From the NCBI GenBank assembly GCA_902799875.1, contig CADCCH010000003.1:25016-89015 (forward strand): DNA of 64,000 bases. The letters run 5' to 3'. Positions 42,388-51,347 of this stretch are shown here, piece after piece. A model generated the notes under the pieces. The model searched no databases and was not told where the DNA came from. It worked only from the letters and a program-made list of their open reading frames with translations. Numbering within the stretch: the first letter of the stretch is position 1; every line of letters begins with the position of its first letter. Position numbers and translations under genes: made by a program. The DNA comes from an uncultured Bacteroidales bacterium (GTDB lineage Bacteria; Bacteroidota; Bacteroidia; Bacteroidales; Paludibacteraceae).

Positions 42388-43466
42388 CGTCTATGGTGTT
42401 TTTTCTTTTTATGATCAAAACGCGTCACATCGCCGTGACCGGTCTGATAGCCGATCTCGGTAACGACAGCCTTGTTGCCTTCAAGTGTATCGGGTTTCTC
42501 TCCGCGCCGGTTCATGGCGATGATCTCATGCGCCCGTGCCGCCGATAAAGTCGTCAGATTGATGCCCTTTTGCGGATCGGAAGAATAAGTCACGGTGCCT
42601 GCCAGCGGATCGGAGGAGAAGAAATACCAGGTTGCATCCTTGGTCTCCAACTCCGTATGACGAGCGGGCAATAACTTGGACGCATCCTCATAGACCGGTA
42701 CCTCATAGTTGAGACAGCACTTGAGTTTCGCGCACAAACCGGCTAACTTCTGCGGGTTAGGGGAAATATTCTGCAGTCTGGCAGCCCCGGTACCGACCGA
42801 AGAGAAATTGATCATCCAGGTGGAACAACATAACTCCCGTCCGCACGGTCCCGTACCGCCGATACGTCCGGCCTCCTGTCGTGCCCCGATCTGCTTCATC
42901 TCCACGCGGATACGGAAAGTCTCGGCATAGACCTTGATCAGCTGGCGGAAATCCACACGCCCGTCGGCGATATAGAAGAAGATGGCTTTGGATCCGTCGC
43001 CCTGGTACTCCACGTCCCCGATTTTCATCTCGAGTCCGAGCGATTTAGCTAACTCACGCGCCTTGATCATCGTCTGGTGCTCGCGTGCGTGTGCCTCCTT
43101 GGCGCGCTCCAGATCTTCCTCGGTAGCTATACGCAGTACCTGCCGGATCTCGTAACGCGAGGTGTCGATGTTGTTCTTCTTGATCTGCAGTTCCACCAGT
43201 TTACCGGTCAACACCACTTCTCCCACGTCATATCCGGGGTTCGCTTCCACAACGACCTTTACTCCCTTCTCCAAAGGCAGACTCTGGCTGTTATGGAAAT
43301 AGCCTTTGCGTGTATTCTTGAATTGTACCTCGATGAGGTCCGTCAACTTCGTATTCTCCGGCAGGTCACTCAACCAATCGCTCACAGGTAACATATGCGC
43401 TGAGTTGCGCTTGGTCGCTGCGGCTCCTAATTCCGTATGCTCATTGCCGGTTGTAAAATGTTTCAT
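42384..43466 (-). CDS. PSP1-domain protein (RicT/YaaT-like)
   Basis: 360 residues. The PSP1 C-terminal domain is clear (about residues 85-290). It includes the cysteine-rich segment GGTGPCGRELCCSTWMINF and LCAKLKCCLNYE, matching the Cys cluster of the B. subtilis RicT/YaaT protein that helps bind Fe-S in the Ric complex. It is next to holB, as is common in many bacteria. The last 25 residues are basic (DHKKKKHHRR). Cytoplasmic; probably RNA processing or regulation. Confidence 0.88.
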   Translation of the reverse strand: MKHFTTGNEHTELGAAATKRNSAHMLPVSDWLSDLPENTKLTDLIEVQFKNTRKGYFHNSQSLPLEKGVKVVVEANPGYDVGEVVLTGKLVELQIKKNNIDTSRYEIRQVLRIATEEDLERAKEAHAREHQTMIKARELAKSLGLEMKIGDVEYQGDGSKAIFFYIADGRVDFRQLIKVYAETFRIRVEMKQIGARQEAGRIGGTGPCGRELCCSTWMINFSSVGTGAARLQNISPNPQKLAGLCAKLKCCLNYEVPVYEDASKLLPARHTELETKDATWYFFSSDPLAGTVTYSSDPQKGINLTTLSAARAHEIIAMNRRGEKPDTLEGNKAVVTEIGYQTGHGDVTRFDHKKKKHHRR

Positions 43467-44620
43467 ATCTTTTGTTTCTTAATTAACACAATCATTTGGA
43501 GGCAAAGATCGAAGAAAATCATCTTCGCGTTGCCGTTTTGCTCTATCTGCCGCTCGGCGAGATCGAGTTGGTTCATAATACCTTCTACATTCCCTTCATG
43601 GATAAAAGGCGCGAATTTAACGGAGAAATCCCGCTCCGCTTCCATCTGGTAATTGAGTTCCGGATTGTTCATATTCCGGATATAGTTCTCCCGCACCTGC
43701 TGTTGGGCATACTGCAGAAAATGTTTCTGTTTCTCTCGTCCGATACCCGCTATATCGATCGACCACTGACGCAGGCGCTTGAGCGAGTCGTATTTCTTTT
43801 GCGGGTCCTTCAAGACGCCTACCGTGTACGCATCCCGGAAAAGCGCGATAAAATCACGCAGCTCCTGTTGATTTTCTTCGGTTTCATCGGCTTTTTTGAG
43901 AGCCGCCAGCCAACTGCCGTTCGCTAATCGTGCAATATCCGTGGCTTGCGTTCCGGAGATGCCCCGACGTTGCAGTTCAGATGCAATCGTCTCGGTCTCC
44001 AGCCGGGGTACCTGTATGGTCTGCACGCGGGACAGGATGGTGGATAGGAGTTGCTCCGGATGTTCGGATACCATCAAAAAGACCGTCCGCGGAGCCGGTT
44101 CCTCCAGGATCTTCAGCAGTTTATTGGCGGAAGTGGCATTCATCTTCTCCGGCTGCCAGATGATCATGACCTTATATCCTTCTCCGTAGGCCTTGAGACT
44201 GAGTTTACGAAGGATCTCCCCGCTCTCTTTCTCATAGATCATCGACTGCTTGTTCTCCACGCCCAAAGCCTCATGCCAGTCGTCCAAGTCGAAATAATGC
44301 TTATTGAGGATGAGCTGCCGCCAGGGATCGAGAAAATCATTGCAGGTATCGCCGGCATCAGTCTTGACGATCGGGAAGGCGAAATGCAGGTCCGGATGCT
44401 GCAAGTGCTGATGCTGCAAGCAGGTAGGACAGACACCGCAGCTATCCTCTTCGGTGCGGTTAGGACAGTTGAGGTATTGCGCATAAGCGAGGGCCAATTG
44501 TAACTTACCGATACCCGATATGCCCGCAAAAAGCTGTGCATGGGGGATACGACCCTCACGCACCGAAGCACGCAACTGGCGCTTCACCTCTTCTTGTCCT
44601 ATGATGTCACGAAAGAGCAT
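43463..44620 (-). CDS. holB: DNA polymerase III subunit delta'
   Basis: 385 residues of the AAA+ clamp-loader family. The P-loop is GISGIGKLQLA (about 34-44), where the usual K-T/S is K-L, consistent with delta' being a non-hydrolysing subunit. A Cys4 zinc module (CPNRTEEDSCGVCPTC, about 50-67) and the ILEEPAPRTVFLMVSEHPEQLLSTILSR segment (sensor-1 region) support HolB. It loads the sliding clamp with the other clamp-loader subunits. Overlaps its neighbours by 4 and 14 nt. Confidence 0.9.
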   Translation of the reverse strand: MLFRDIIGQEEVKRQLRASVREGRIPHAQLFAGISGIGKLQLALAYAQYLNCPNRTEEDSCGVCPTCLQHQHLQHPDLHFAFPIVKTDAGDTCNDFLDPWRQLILNKHYFDLDDWHEALGVENKQSMIYEKESGEILRKLSLKAYGEGYKVMIIWQPEKMNATSANKLLKILEEPAPRTVFLMVSEHPEQLLSTILSRVQTIQVPRLETETIASELQRRGISGTQATDIARLANGSWLAALKKADETEENQQELRDFIALFRDAYTVGVLKDPQKKYDSLKRLRQWSIDIAGIGREKQKHFLQYAQQQVRENYIRNMNNPELNYQMEAERDFSVKFAPFIHEGNVEGIMNQLDLAERQIEQNGNAKMIFFDLCLQMIVLIKKQKI

Positions 44621-45035
44621 TACGCAGCGCTTCTACCATCTCGGCATACTCGGCGTCGGTCAAGTAGACCTTACCGGGGTTCATCTGGAACGTACCGCCG
44701 TAGTCAGGACCATCGACATACTTGGGAGCCAAGTGGAAATGGAGGTGACTCAGTTTATCGGAATACGCTCCGTAGTTGATCTTCTCCGGATTAAACAACT
44801 TCTGCATAGCGCGTGTCACATCCGCCACATCGGCCATGAAGAGATTGCGTTGCTCATCGGACAACTCATTAAGGTCGTTCACGTGCTTATCGTACGCTAC
44901 CAGGCAACGGCCGTGGTAGCTTTGCTCTTTAAATAAAAAAGCGCGCGACACGCGCAGGTGCGCGATCTCAATCATCAAATTGTGCAAGGTCTCATTGTTG
45001 GTGCAATAAAGACAGTCTTTCGGATCGGAAAACAT
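44607..45035 (-). CDS. HIT-family protein
   Basis: About 142 residues from the ATG at 45033-45035 (MFSDPKDCLYC). A longer frame to 45101 would overlap plsC and translate the degenerate repeat there, so the shorter start is preferred. The histidine triad SHLHFHLAPKY (H-x-H-x-H) near residue 100 and an N-terminal CLYC zinc-like pair are typical of HIT hydrolases acting on nucleotide phosphoramidates or dinucleotides. It overlaps holB by 14 nt. Confidence 0.85.
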   Translation of the reverse strand: MFSDPKDCLYCTNNETLHNLMIEIAHLRVSRAFLFKEQSYHGRCLVAYDKHVNDLNELSDEQRNLFMADVADVTRAMQKLFNPEKINYGAYSDKLSHLHFHLAPKYVDGPDYGGTFQMNPGKVYLTDAEYAEMVEALRNALS

Positions 45036-45040
45036 AGTAT

Positions 45041-45106
45041 TATTTACGATTTTGTCATTTACCATTTGGTCATTTATTTCATCATTTAGCCATTCTGCCA
45101 TTTATC
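45041..45106. repeat. Degenerate CATTT/AAATG repeat between plsC and the HIT gene
   Basis: About 65 bp with repeated CATTTA, CATTTGG and CATTTAG units (AAATGA/AAATGG on the coding strand). It covers the plsC stop and the gap to the HIT start. It may be a decayed simple-sequence tract. Confidence 0.5.
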
Positions 45107-45807
45107 ACTGCATTTCGTACGGCCTCGATGGCCTCATTCGGCTCGCTAAACTGCTTCAGATCAATGGCCTCACCAATATGCATATGCACCGGATGCCGAT
45201 GCACGAAAGGTTTACCTTTCGGCAGTACCTCAAAACATCCGTCCAGCGAGAGCGGTATGACCGGCAGACCGAGATCCCACGCTATCTGGAACGCCCCGCG
45301 TTTGAAGCGTCCTACTTCGCCGTTGAGCGAACGGGTACCTTCCGGGAAGATGACCGTACTTACACCGTTCACCAGTTGTTTCTCCACTTCCTGCAGGCTC
45401 TCCATGGCTGCTTTGGCATTCCGACGGTCCACAAAAATATGTCCGGCAGCCTTGCATCCCGTTCCGACAAACGGCACCTTACGCAACTCCGCTTTCATCA
45501 ACCATTTGAAGACGACCGGCAGCCATCCGTACACGAGCCACACGTCGAACATCGACTGGTGATTCGCTACAAAAACATAACTCTGCCCGGGCTGAATATG
45601 CTCGATTCCATCGACAGAAACCGGCAAAAACATCAGCCAGAAGAAAGAGCGCGACCAAAACTGTTGCACCTTATGCACAAACTCCGCATTACGCCAATGC
45701 ACCGTACATACCGTAAAAATGGCCGTGAACATCGTCAGTACCAATAAGATCGGCCAAGCGATCAGGTACTGATAGAGCCAATAAAAGGGTCTGATAATAT
45801 ATTTCAT
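45082..45807 (-). CDS. plsC: 1-acyl-sn-glycerol-3-phosphate acyltransferase (PlsC)
   Basis: 241 residues with two N-terminal hydrophobic segments. The acyltransferase motifs are present: block I NHQSMFDVW (H-x4-D, about 74-82), block II around GCKAAGHIFVDRRN, block III VIFPEGTRSLNGE and block IV LPVIPLSLDG. It makes phosphatidic acid in the inner membrane. It lies four nt after the adenosine kinase gene in the same operon. Confidence 0.92.
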   Translation of the reverse strand: MKYIIRPFYWLYQYLIAWPILLVLTMFTAIFTVCTVHWRNAEFVHKVQQFWSRSFFWLMFLPVSVDGIEHIQPGQSYVFVANHQSMFDVWLVYGWLPVVFKWLMKAELRKVPFVGTGCKAAGHIFVDRRNAKAAMESLQEVEKQLVNGVSTVIFPEGTRSLNGEVGRFKRGAFQIAWDLGLPVIPLSLDGCFEVLPKGKPFVHRHPVHMHIGEAIDLKQFSEPNEAIEAVRNAVINGRMAK

Positions 45808-45810
45808 AAC

Positions 45811-46815
45811 TTACTCCTTATCATATTTCTGCATAAAACCACGGTAGAGGGCGCATATACGGCGAATCTCTTCCCAGTTATCGTCCGGCAGTTTGGTACC
45901 TACCACCTCGACCACGCGACCGGCTGCAATCGTTCCTATCTCGGCACAACGGCGGATATCGAAGCCGTCGCTGAGCGCATGCAAGAATCCCCCGGCGAAA
46001 TAGTCACCGGCACCGGTAGAGTCCGTACAAGAGGTGGTGATAGCACCAATATGATGCCGTTTGCTGCCCTGCTGCACGTACGAACCGTTCTTACCTACTT
46101 TCACTACGGCGATGTCGCATTGCTCGGCTATCATCTGCACCGACTCTTCGGGATTGAGATGGGTATAGGCAAAGGACTCATCCTCATTGGCAAAGACGAT
46201 ATCGACATACTGTTTGACGAGGTCCTTGAGGAAGGCATGATTCTCGTTGATCACATTGTACGACGCCAGATCGAGCGAAACCATACAGCCGGCTTCCTTG
46301 GCCAGACGGATGGCTTTCTCCAGCAACTCATGGTTCTGCACGAGGTAGCCCTCAATATGGAAAATGTCGTAGCCGTTAAACGCATCTTTCTGGATATCAT
46401 CGGCGCAGAGCTCTGCAGCGGCACCCAGATAGGTAGCAAATGTACGTTCACCGTCGGGCGTTACCAGCACGATAGAGAAACCGGACATCGAGGTCTGCGA
46501 CAAGAGCAAAATCGGTTTGACGCCGTTCTTGATCATGTCCTCGCGGTAGAAATCACCCACCTCATCGTTTCCGATCTTACCGATGAACGCCGCTTTACCA
46601 CCCAACGAAGCGATGCAGTTAATCGTGTTGGACGCAGAACCACCGGCAACCATTCTTTTTCGTACGGAAAGAAAACGATACTGAATCTGCTCCGCCTGCT
46701 CACGGGAAATGAGATTCATACTTCCTTTCGGAAAACCAAGTTCACGCAAATCGTCCTCGCTCACCTGGAGCAAGATGTCTGTCAAAGCGTTGCCTAAACC
46801 AAGTATTTTTTTCAT
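45811..46815 (-). CDS. PfkB-family kinase, adenosine kinase type
   Basis: 334 residues. N-terminal LGLGNALTDILLQV, the central VAGGSASNTINCIASLGG (ribokinase signature 1), and the C-terminal DSTGAGDYFAGGFLHALSDG (signature 2 with catalytic Asp) are clear. This Bacteroidota family is commonly named adenosine kinase; the sequence gives only PfkB membership with certainty. It is the first gene of the eight-gene minus operon that runs through plsC, HIT, holB, PSP1, gldH and trmB to the CPBP gene. Confidence 0.85.
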   Translation of the reverse strand: MKKILGLGNALTDILLQVSEDDLRELGFPKGSMNLISREQAEQIQYRFLSVRKRMVAGGSASNTINCIASLGGKAAFIGKIGNDEVGDFYREDMIKNGVKPILLLSQTSMSGFSIVLVTPDGERTFATYLGAAAELCADDIQKDAFNGYDIFHIEGYLVQNHELLEKAIRLAKEAGCMVSLDLASYNVINENHAFLKDLVKQYVDIVFANEDESFAYTHLNPEESVQMIAEQCDIAVVKVGKNGSYVQQGSKRHHIGAITTSCTDSTGAGDYFAGGFLHALSDGFDIRRCAEIGTIAAGRVVEVVGTKLPDDNWEEIRRICALYRGFMQKYDKE

Positions 46816-46863
46816 TTTTTCGTATTTTTTTGCCCAAAATGGGGTTAAATTTCAAAAAACTTT

Positions 46864-46872
46864 GCAAAGATA
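46864..46872 (-). promoter_or_regulatory. -7 box of the adenosine kinase operon
   Basis: On the minus strand TATCTTTGC matches TAnnTTTG. No clear TTG is found 19-21 nt upstream, where the sequence is a T-rich tract. The ATG follows about 50 nt downstream. Confidence 0.55.
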
Positions 46873-46893
46873 CGAATTTTTTTTGAAAAAAAC

Positions 46894-46925
46894 TTGCACA
46901 TATAAAAAAAAAGCAGTACTTTTGC
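46894..46925 (+). promoter_or_regulatory. Promoter of tRNA-Asn
   Basis: TTG 46894-46896, a 20-nt spacer, TACTTTTGC 46917-46925, ten nt before the mature tRNA. Confidence 0.7.
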
Positions 46926-46935
46926 AGCCGATTTC

Positions 46936-47009
46936 GCTTCCTTAGCTCAGTCGGTTAGAGCATCTGACTGTTAATCAGGGGGTCCTAGGTTCAAGTCCTA
47001 GAGGGAGCG
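46936..47009 (+). tRNA. tRNA-Asn (GTT)
   Basis: 74 nt cloverleaf. The acceptor arms GCTTCCT and AGGGAGC pair (with one G-T) and G is the discriminator. D-arm: TTAGCTCAGTCGGTTAGAGC. Anticodon arm: CTGAC-TGTTAAT-CAG, with anticodon GTT read from CTGTTAA. T-arm: CCTAGGTTCAAGTCCTAG. CCA is not encoded. Confidence 0.95.
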
Positions 47010-47010
47010 C

Positions 47011-47046
47011 AGAGGGGATAACGACAAAAAGTTATCCTCTTTTTTT
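47011..47046 (+). terminator. Terminator after tRNA-Asn
   Basis: AGAGGGGATAAC pairs with GTTATCCTCT around a GACAAAAA loop, followed by a run of Ts. It begins one nucleotide after the tRNA. Confidence 0.85.
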
Positions 47047-47102
47047 ATGCCATTTTGGCGATTACACTTTTTATAAAAAAAAATAAAAAAAAACGCGCGC
47101 GC

Positions 47103-47134
47103 TTGCATATATGAAAAAAAAGTTGTAACTTTGC
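47103..47134 (+). promoter_or_regulatory. Promoter of the mreB operon
   Basis: TTG 47103-47105, a 20-nt spacer, TAACTTTGC 47126-47134. The ATG of mreB is 70 nt further on, giving a leader of about 60 nt. Confidence 0.75.
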
Positions 47135-47203
47135 GCAATTTTCCGGATTCTACCTCATTTCGGAAACATTTTGGTGCGAAATTGAATAAAATTAGATATA
47201 AAC

Positions 47204-48223
47204 ATGGGACTTTTTTCTTTTACACAGGAAATTGCTATTGACTTGGGAACGGCGAACACCATCATCATGTGTGATGATAAGATCGTGGTGGACGAGCCAT
47301 CGGTAGTGGCAATTTCGATGGCGGACAACAAGATGGTTGCTGTTGGTCGCAAGGCGCAACAGATGATCGGTAAGGGTGGATCGATGATCCGTACCGTCCG
47401 TCCGCTGCGCGATGGCGTTATTGCTGACTTCTATGCCTGCGAGATGATGATCCGTGGAATGATCAAGATGATTCCGAAGCAGGCGCGCCTGTTCACCCCT
47501 TCCATCCGCATGGTCGTTTGTATTCCTTCGGGTTCGACCGAAGTGGAGATCCGTGCCGTACGTGACAGTTCGGAGCATGCCGGTGGTCGTGACATCTACA
47601 TGATCTACGAGCCGATGGCCGCAGCGATCGGTATCGGTCTGGACGTAGAGAGTCCGGAGGGCTGCATGATCGTTGATATCGGTGGTGGTACGACGGAGAT
47701 TGCCGTGATCTCGCTGGGTGGTATCGTAAGTAACAAATCCATCAAGATCGCCGGTGATGACTTCAACCAGGACATCATCGAGTACATGGGTCGTATGCAT
47801 AACCTGCGTATCGACGAGCCGACGGCAGAGCGTATTAAGATCCAAGTCGGTTCGGCGCTGCCGGAACTGGAAGACGCACCGGAAGATTTCATTGTAGTCG
47901 GTCCGAATAAAGTGACAGCCCTGCCGATGTCCGTTCCTGTCAGCTATCAGGAGATCGCGCACTGCCTGGAGAAGAGTGTATCCAAAATTGAGGGCGCTAT
48001 CCTGCAGGCACTGGAAACCACGCCTCCGGAGTTGTACTCGGATATCGTAAAACGCGGTATCTACCTGACCGGTGGTGGTGCGCTGCTGCACGGTTTGGCA
48101 CGTCGTCTAACCGATAAGATCACGATTGAGTTCCACGTAGCGGACGATCCTTTGCACTCTGTAGCACGCGGAACGGGTGTAGCGCTGAAGAATGTCAATA
48201 ACTTCGGCTTCCTGCTTCGCTAA
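47204..48223 (+). CDS. mreB: Rod shape-determining actin-like protein MreB
   Basis: 339 residues, standard length. Actin-fold phosphate motifs are present: AIDLGTANTIIM (phosphate 1, about residue 10), VDIGGGTTEIAVISLGG (phosphate 2, about 160-176) and YLTGGGALLHGL (adenosine motif, about 288). It polymerises under the inner membrane and directs the rod elongasome with MreC, MreD, PBP2 and RodA, whose genes follow in order. Confidence 0.97.
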   Translation: MGLFSFTQEIAIDLGTANTIIMCDDKIVVDEPSVVAISMADNKMVAVGRKAQQMIGKGGSMIRTVRPLRDGVIADFYACEMMIRGMIKMIPKQARLFTPSIRMVVCIPSGSTEVEIRAVRDSSEHAGGRDIYMIYEPMAAAIGIGLDVESPEGCMIVDIGGGTTEIAVISLGGIVSNKSIKIAGDDFNQDIIEYMGRMHNLRIDEPTAERIKIQVGSALPELEDAPEDFIVVGPNKVTALPMSVPVSYQEIAHCLEKSVSKIEGAILQALETTPPELYSDIVKRGIYLTGGGALLHGLARRLTDKITIEFHVADDPLHSVARGTGVALKNVNNFGFLLR

Positions 48224-48239
48224 CCGGTTGTAGTCTCCT

Positions 48240-49031
48240 ATGCAGACGCTACTCAAAATACTACTGCGATATAGCAACTTCCTGGTATTTATCATCCTGG
48301 AAGTTGCTGCATTTTTGCTTATCAGCATGAACAGTATCTACCCGCGCAGCAGTATGCTCAGTACGGCGAACGAGGTGGTCGCATGGCAGAATGCCGTCAT
48401 CAGTGACATACGGGGATATTTCAGTCTCCGTAGCCAGAACGAGCAATTAGTGGCAGAGAACGTAGCGTTACGCAATCAAATCAATGCACTGGATTCGACC
48501 CGTGATATGAGTGCGTTCCGGTATCAAGATGCCAAAGTAGTACAAATGACTACCGACCGTCTGCATAACTACCTCACCATCAATCGGGGAAGCAAAGACG
48601 GTATCCAAAAGGGTCAGGGAATCCGGAATGCGGATGGAGCCGTCGGTATAGTACGGACCGTAGGACGGAACTACAGCGTCGTATTGCCGATCATCAACAC
48701 CCGGACGAACCTCAGTTGTCGGTTTACCAAAAACGGGTATATCGGCACCTTACAATGGGACGGAAAAGACAGTCGTTTTGCTTTTTTGGCAGATGTAGCA
48801 GCTCATATGGTGGTGAACCCGGGAGATACGATTGTTACCAGCGGTTTGAGTCCGGTTTTCCCCGAAGGAATTCCCGTTGGAATCGTAGAAAACAGTGTTC
48901 TGAAGGAGGGTGATTCATACCATACGATACGGGTACGACTCAGTACCAATTTCAAACGATTGAAATACGTAGAGGTGGTGAACAACATGCATCAAAACGA
49001 ATTGGAGGAACTGACGGATGGATTGGACTAA
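48240..49031 (+). CDS. mreC: Rod shape-determining protein MreC
   Basis: 263 residues. One N-terminal membrane helix (FLVFIILEVAAFLLI), a coiled coil (about 60-80, NEQLVAENVALRNQINAL) and two beta domains with TINRGSKDGIQKGQGI and DTIVTSGLSPVFPEGIPVG, the MreC hallmark. It bridges MreB to the periplasmic synthases. It overlaps mreD by 14 nt. Confidence 0.93.
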   Translation: MQTLLKILLRYSNFLVFIILEVAAFLLISMNSIYPRSSMLSTANEVVAWQNAVISDIRGYFSLRSQNEQLVAENVALRNQINALDSTRDMSAFRYQDAKVVQMTTDRLHNYLTINRGSKDGIQKGQGIRNADGAVGIVRTVGRNYSVVLPIINTRTNLSCRFTKNGYIGTLQWDGKDSRFAFLADVAAHMVVNPGDTIVTSGLSPVFPEGIPVGIVENSVLKEGDSYHTIRVRLSTNFKRLKYVEVVNNMHQNELEELTDGLD

Positions 49032-49512
49032 ACAACTCGGACGCTATGTGCTGGTGATGCTGCTGCAAGTATTGCTGTTTGACCAGCTGCAACTATGGGG
49101 GGCATGCCATCCGTACATCTATGTACTATGCCTGCTGATGATGCCGATCACCCTTACGCATAGTGTAGATATGCTTATTGGTGCGGTTGCGGGAGTGATC
49201 ATGGATATCTTCAGCAATACCTTGGGAGTCCATATGGCCGCTTGTACCTTGATCATGTTCATCCGTCCTTATTTGATTGGGGTCATCGTGAACGACAAAG
49301 ACCGCCTCAACGAACAAATCAGCCTGCGGGCCATCGGTATGGAGGCGTTCATCAAATATGCAGTTATCCTGGTGTTGATACACCATATGATGGTCTTCAG
49401 TTTAGCGGCATGGTGTTGGGATCACATCGGATTTGTGCTATTGGAGACCTTCGTGAGCAGCCTCATTACGATCGCGGTTATTATTGGTTATAACCTGCTT
49501 AGATACAGATGA
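49018..49512 (+). CDS. mreD: Rod shape-determining protein MreD
   Basis: 164 residues with about five membrane helices; small, hydrophobic and placed between mreC and the PBP2 gene, as expected for MreD. The DQLQLWGACHPYIYVLCLLM segment near residue 25 is typical of Bacteroidota MreD. Its 3' end overlaps mrdA by 4 nt. Confidence 0.87.
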   Translation: MDWTKQLGRYVLVMLLQVLLFDQLQLWGACHPYIYVLCLLMMPITLTHSVDMLIGAVAGVIMDIFSNTLGVHMAACTLIMFIRPYLIGVIVNDKDRLNEQISLRAIGMEAFIKYAVILVLIHHMMVFSLAAWCWDHIGFVLLETFVSSLITIAVIIGYNLLRYR

Positions 49513-51347
49513 TTAACGACCAGTACTATAGACGCCGGTATGTGATCAGCGGCATTGCCGTGTTGATCGTTTTGGTGTATATAACGCGGTTGTTTTATCT
49601 GCAGATCATTGATCAATCGACCAAAGACCAGGCGGACAATAATGCACTGGTCAAACATATCATCTATCCCTCCCGCGGTCTGATCTATGACCGCAACGGA
49701 GAGTTGCTTGTCTTCAATCAGCCCATCTACGAAGTGACCATTACCATGCGCGATATGAGTAAAGATTGGGACACGACGGCTTTCTGTCAATGTCTGCAGA
49801 TCAGTCGGGCGGAGTTCGACGAACGCATATCGGAGATCAAAGACCGTCGTAAGAACCGCGGCTATTCCCGCTGGACCCCGCAGGTGTTCATGAGTCAGCT
49901 CAAGAAAGAAGACATCGCTACCCTGCAAGAAGAGCTCTTTCTCTTTCCGGGTGTGGATATTCAGAAACGCACCTTACGTGATTACACGTACAAAGCCGCA
50001 GCCCATGTACTCGGTTCGGTAGGAGAAGTGAACCAAAACGATATCGATCGCGATGATTATTATGCACGTGGCGACTACTCCGGGCGGGACGGACTGGAAC
50101 GTACCTACGAACAACAACTGCGAGGTGAGAAAGGGGTAGAGGTACTGATGCGAGACGTACGCGGACGTATCCAAGGCAGCTACCAGGATGGCGAACTGAA
50201 CCGAACCGCCAAAGCCGGTACGGATCTGTACACGACGCTTGATATCCGTTTGCAACTGCTGGCAGAAGAGTTGTTAGCCGGTAAAATCGGTAGTGCTGTA
50301 GCCATCGAACCCCAAACGGGGGAGATTCTGGCACTCGTCTCTAACCCGAGTTGGAACCCCAAAGTGCTGGTGGGCAAAGAGCGCAGTAAGAACTACAACA
50401 AGCTCCTGCACGATCCGACCAAGCCGCTGATGAACCGCGCTACACAAGCGATGTACCCACCCGGATCAACTTTCAAAACCATCCAATCGTTGGTATGTCT
50501 GGAGCAAGGCGCTATCACGCCGAACACCCTCTATCCCTGTTCCGGACCGGGCAGTACACCTATCAAATGTACGCACCACCACGGTTCACCGGTAGCACTC
50601 GACAGAGCGATTGAGCAGAGTTGTAACCCCTATTTCTGGTGCGCTTTCCGCGACCTGCTACAGATGGACGGATACGGCAAGGACAACGAAGATTTCCGGC
50701 ACCGCTACGAGTTATGGCGCGACGCTGTGATGCAGTTCGGCTTGGGTCAGAAATTCACAGATACCGATTTAGCCGAGCAATCGTCCGGTAGTATCCCAAG
50801 TACCAAACTGTTTGACAAGTTCTACGGTAAAACCGGTTGGAAAGCCATCACGATCCGATCGCTCAGTATCGGACAAGGAGAGGTGCTCGTTACTCCGCTG
50901 CAGTTAGCGAATCAGGCTGCTACGATTGCCAACGAGGGATATTATATCTCCCCACACCTCAATAAACACGATTCCATGCGGATTCATCGGCACAATCTGG
51001 ATATTCACAAGCAACATTTCGAGGTGGTGAAAGAGGGTATGAGTCGTGTGATGATCTACGGAACCGGTCGTCATTATGCCGTGGATAGTCTCCATATGGC
51101 CGGCAAAACCGGTACCGTACAGAACCCGCACGGACGCGATCACGCGATCTTCATCGGTTTTGCACCGGTGGAGGATCCGCAGATAGCCGTAGCTGTGGTG
51201 GTAGAGAATGCCGGATTCGGTGCTACCTGGGCTTGTCCGGTGGCAACGATGATGATAGAGCAATACCTGACCGGAGAGGTCAAACGCAAAGATTTACGCA
51301 AACGTATAGGAGAAGCCGTACTCAATGAGAGCGTCAAGAAGTGGTAA
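49509..51347 (+). CDS. mrdA: Penicillin-binding protein 2 (elongasome transpeptidase)
   Basis: 612 residues. A single N-terminal helix (VISGIAVLIVLVYITRLFYL), a dimerisation domain (about 45-200) with RGLIYDRNGELLVFN, and a transpeptidase domain. The transpeptidase has GSTFK (SxxK, near residue 320), SCN (SxN, in EQSCNPYFW near 372) and KTG (in AGKTGTVQNP near 534). It cross-links peptidoglycan during elongation with RodA, encoded next with a 23-nt overlap. Confidence 0.95.
   Translation: MINDQYYRRRYVISGIAVLIVLVYITRLFYLQIIDQSTKDQADNNALVKHIIYPSRGLIYDRNGELLVFNQPIYEVTITMRDMSKDWDTTAFCQCLQISRAEFDERISEIKDRRKNRGYSRWTPQVFMSQLKKEDIATLQEELFLFPGVDIQKRTLRDYTYKAAAHVLGSVGEVNQNDIDRDDYYARGDYSGRDGLERTYEQQLRGEKGVEVLMRDVRGRIQGSYQDGELNRTAKAGTDLYTTLDIRLQLLAEELLAGKIGSAVAIEPQTGEILALVSNPSWNPKVLVGKERSKNYNKLLHDPTKPLMNRATQAMYPPGSTFKTIQSLVCLEQGAITPNTLYPCSGPGSTPIKCTHHHGSPVALDRAIEQSCNPYFWCAFRDLLQMDGYGKDNEDFRHRYELWRDAVMQFGLGQKFTDTDLAEQSSGSIPSTKLFDKFYGKTGWKAITIRSLSIGQGEVLVTPLQLANQAATIANEGYYISPHLNKHDSMRIHRHNLDIHKQHFEVVKEGMSRVMIYGTGRHYAVDSLHMAGKTGTVQNPHGRDHAIFIGFAPVEDPQIAVAVVVENAGFGATWACPVATMMIEQYLTGEVKRKDLRKRIGEAVLNESVKKW

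Larger units (their letters stand above)
46816..47203. other. Intergenic region around tRNA-Asn between adenosine kinase and mreB
   Basis: A 388-nt stretch without protein genes. It holds the adenosine kinase -7 box, the tRNA promoter, the tRNA, its terminator and the mreB promoter, as listed separately. It also has long A tracts and a CG alternation (CGCGCGCG from 47094) just before the mreB -33. Confidence 0.8.

Noticed and set aside
47094..47101. Alternating CG tract before mreB as a Z-DNA switch
   Set aside because: Only eight bases; too short to support a claim.
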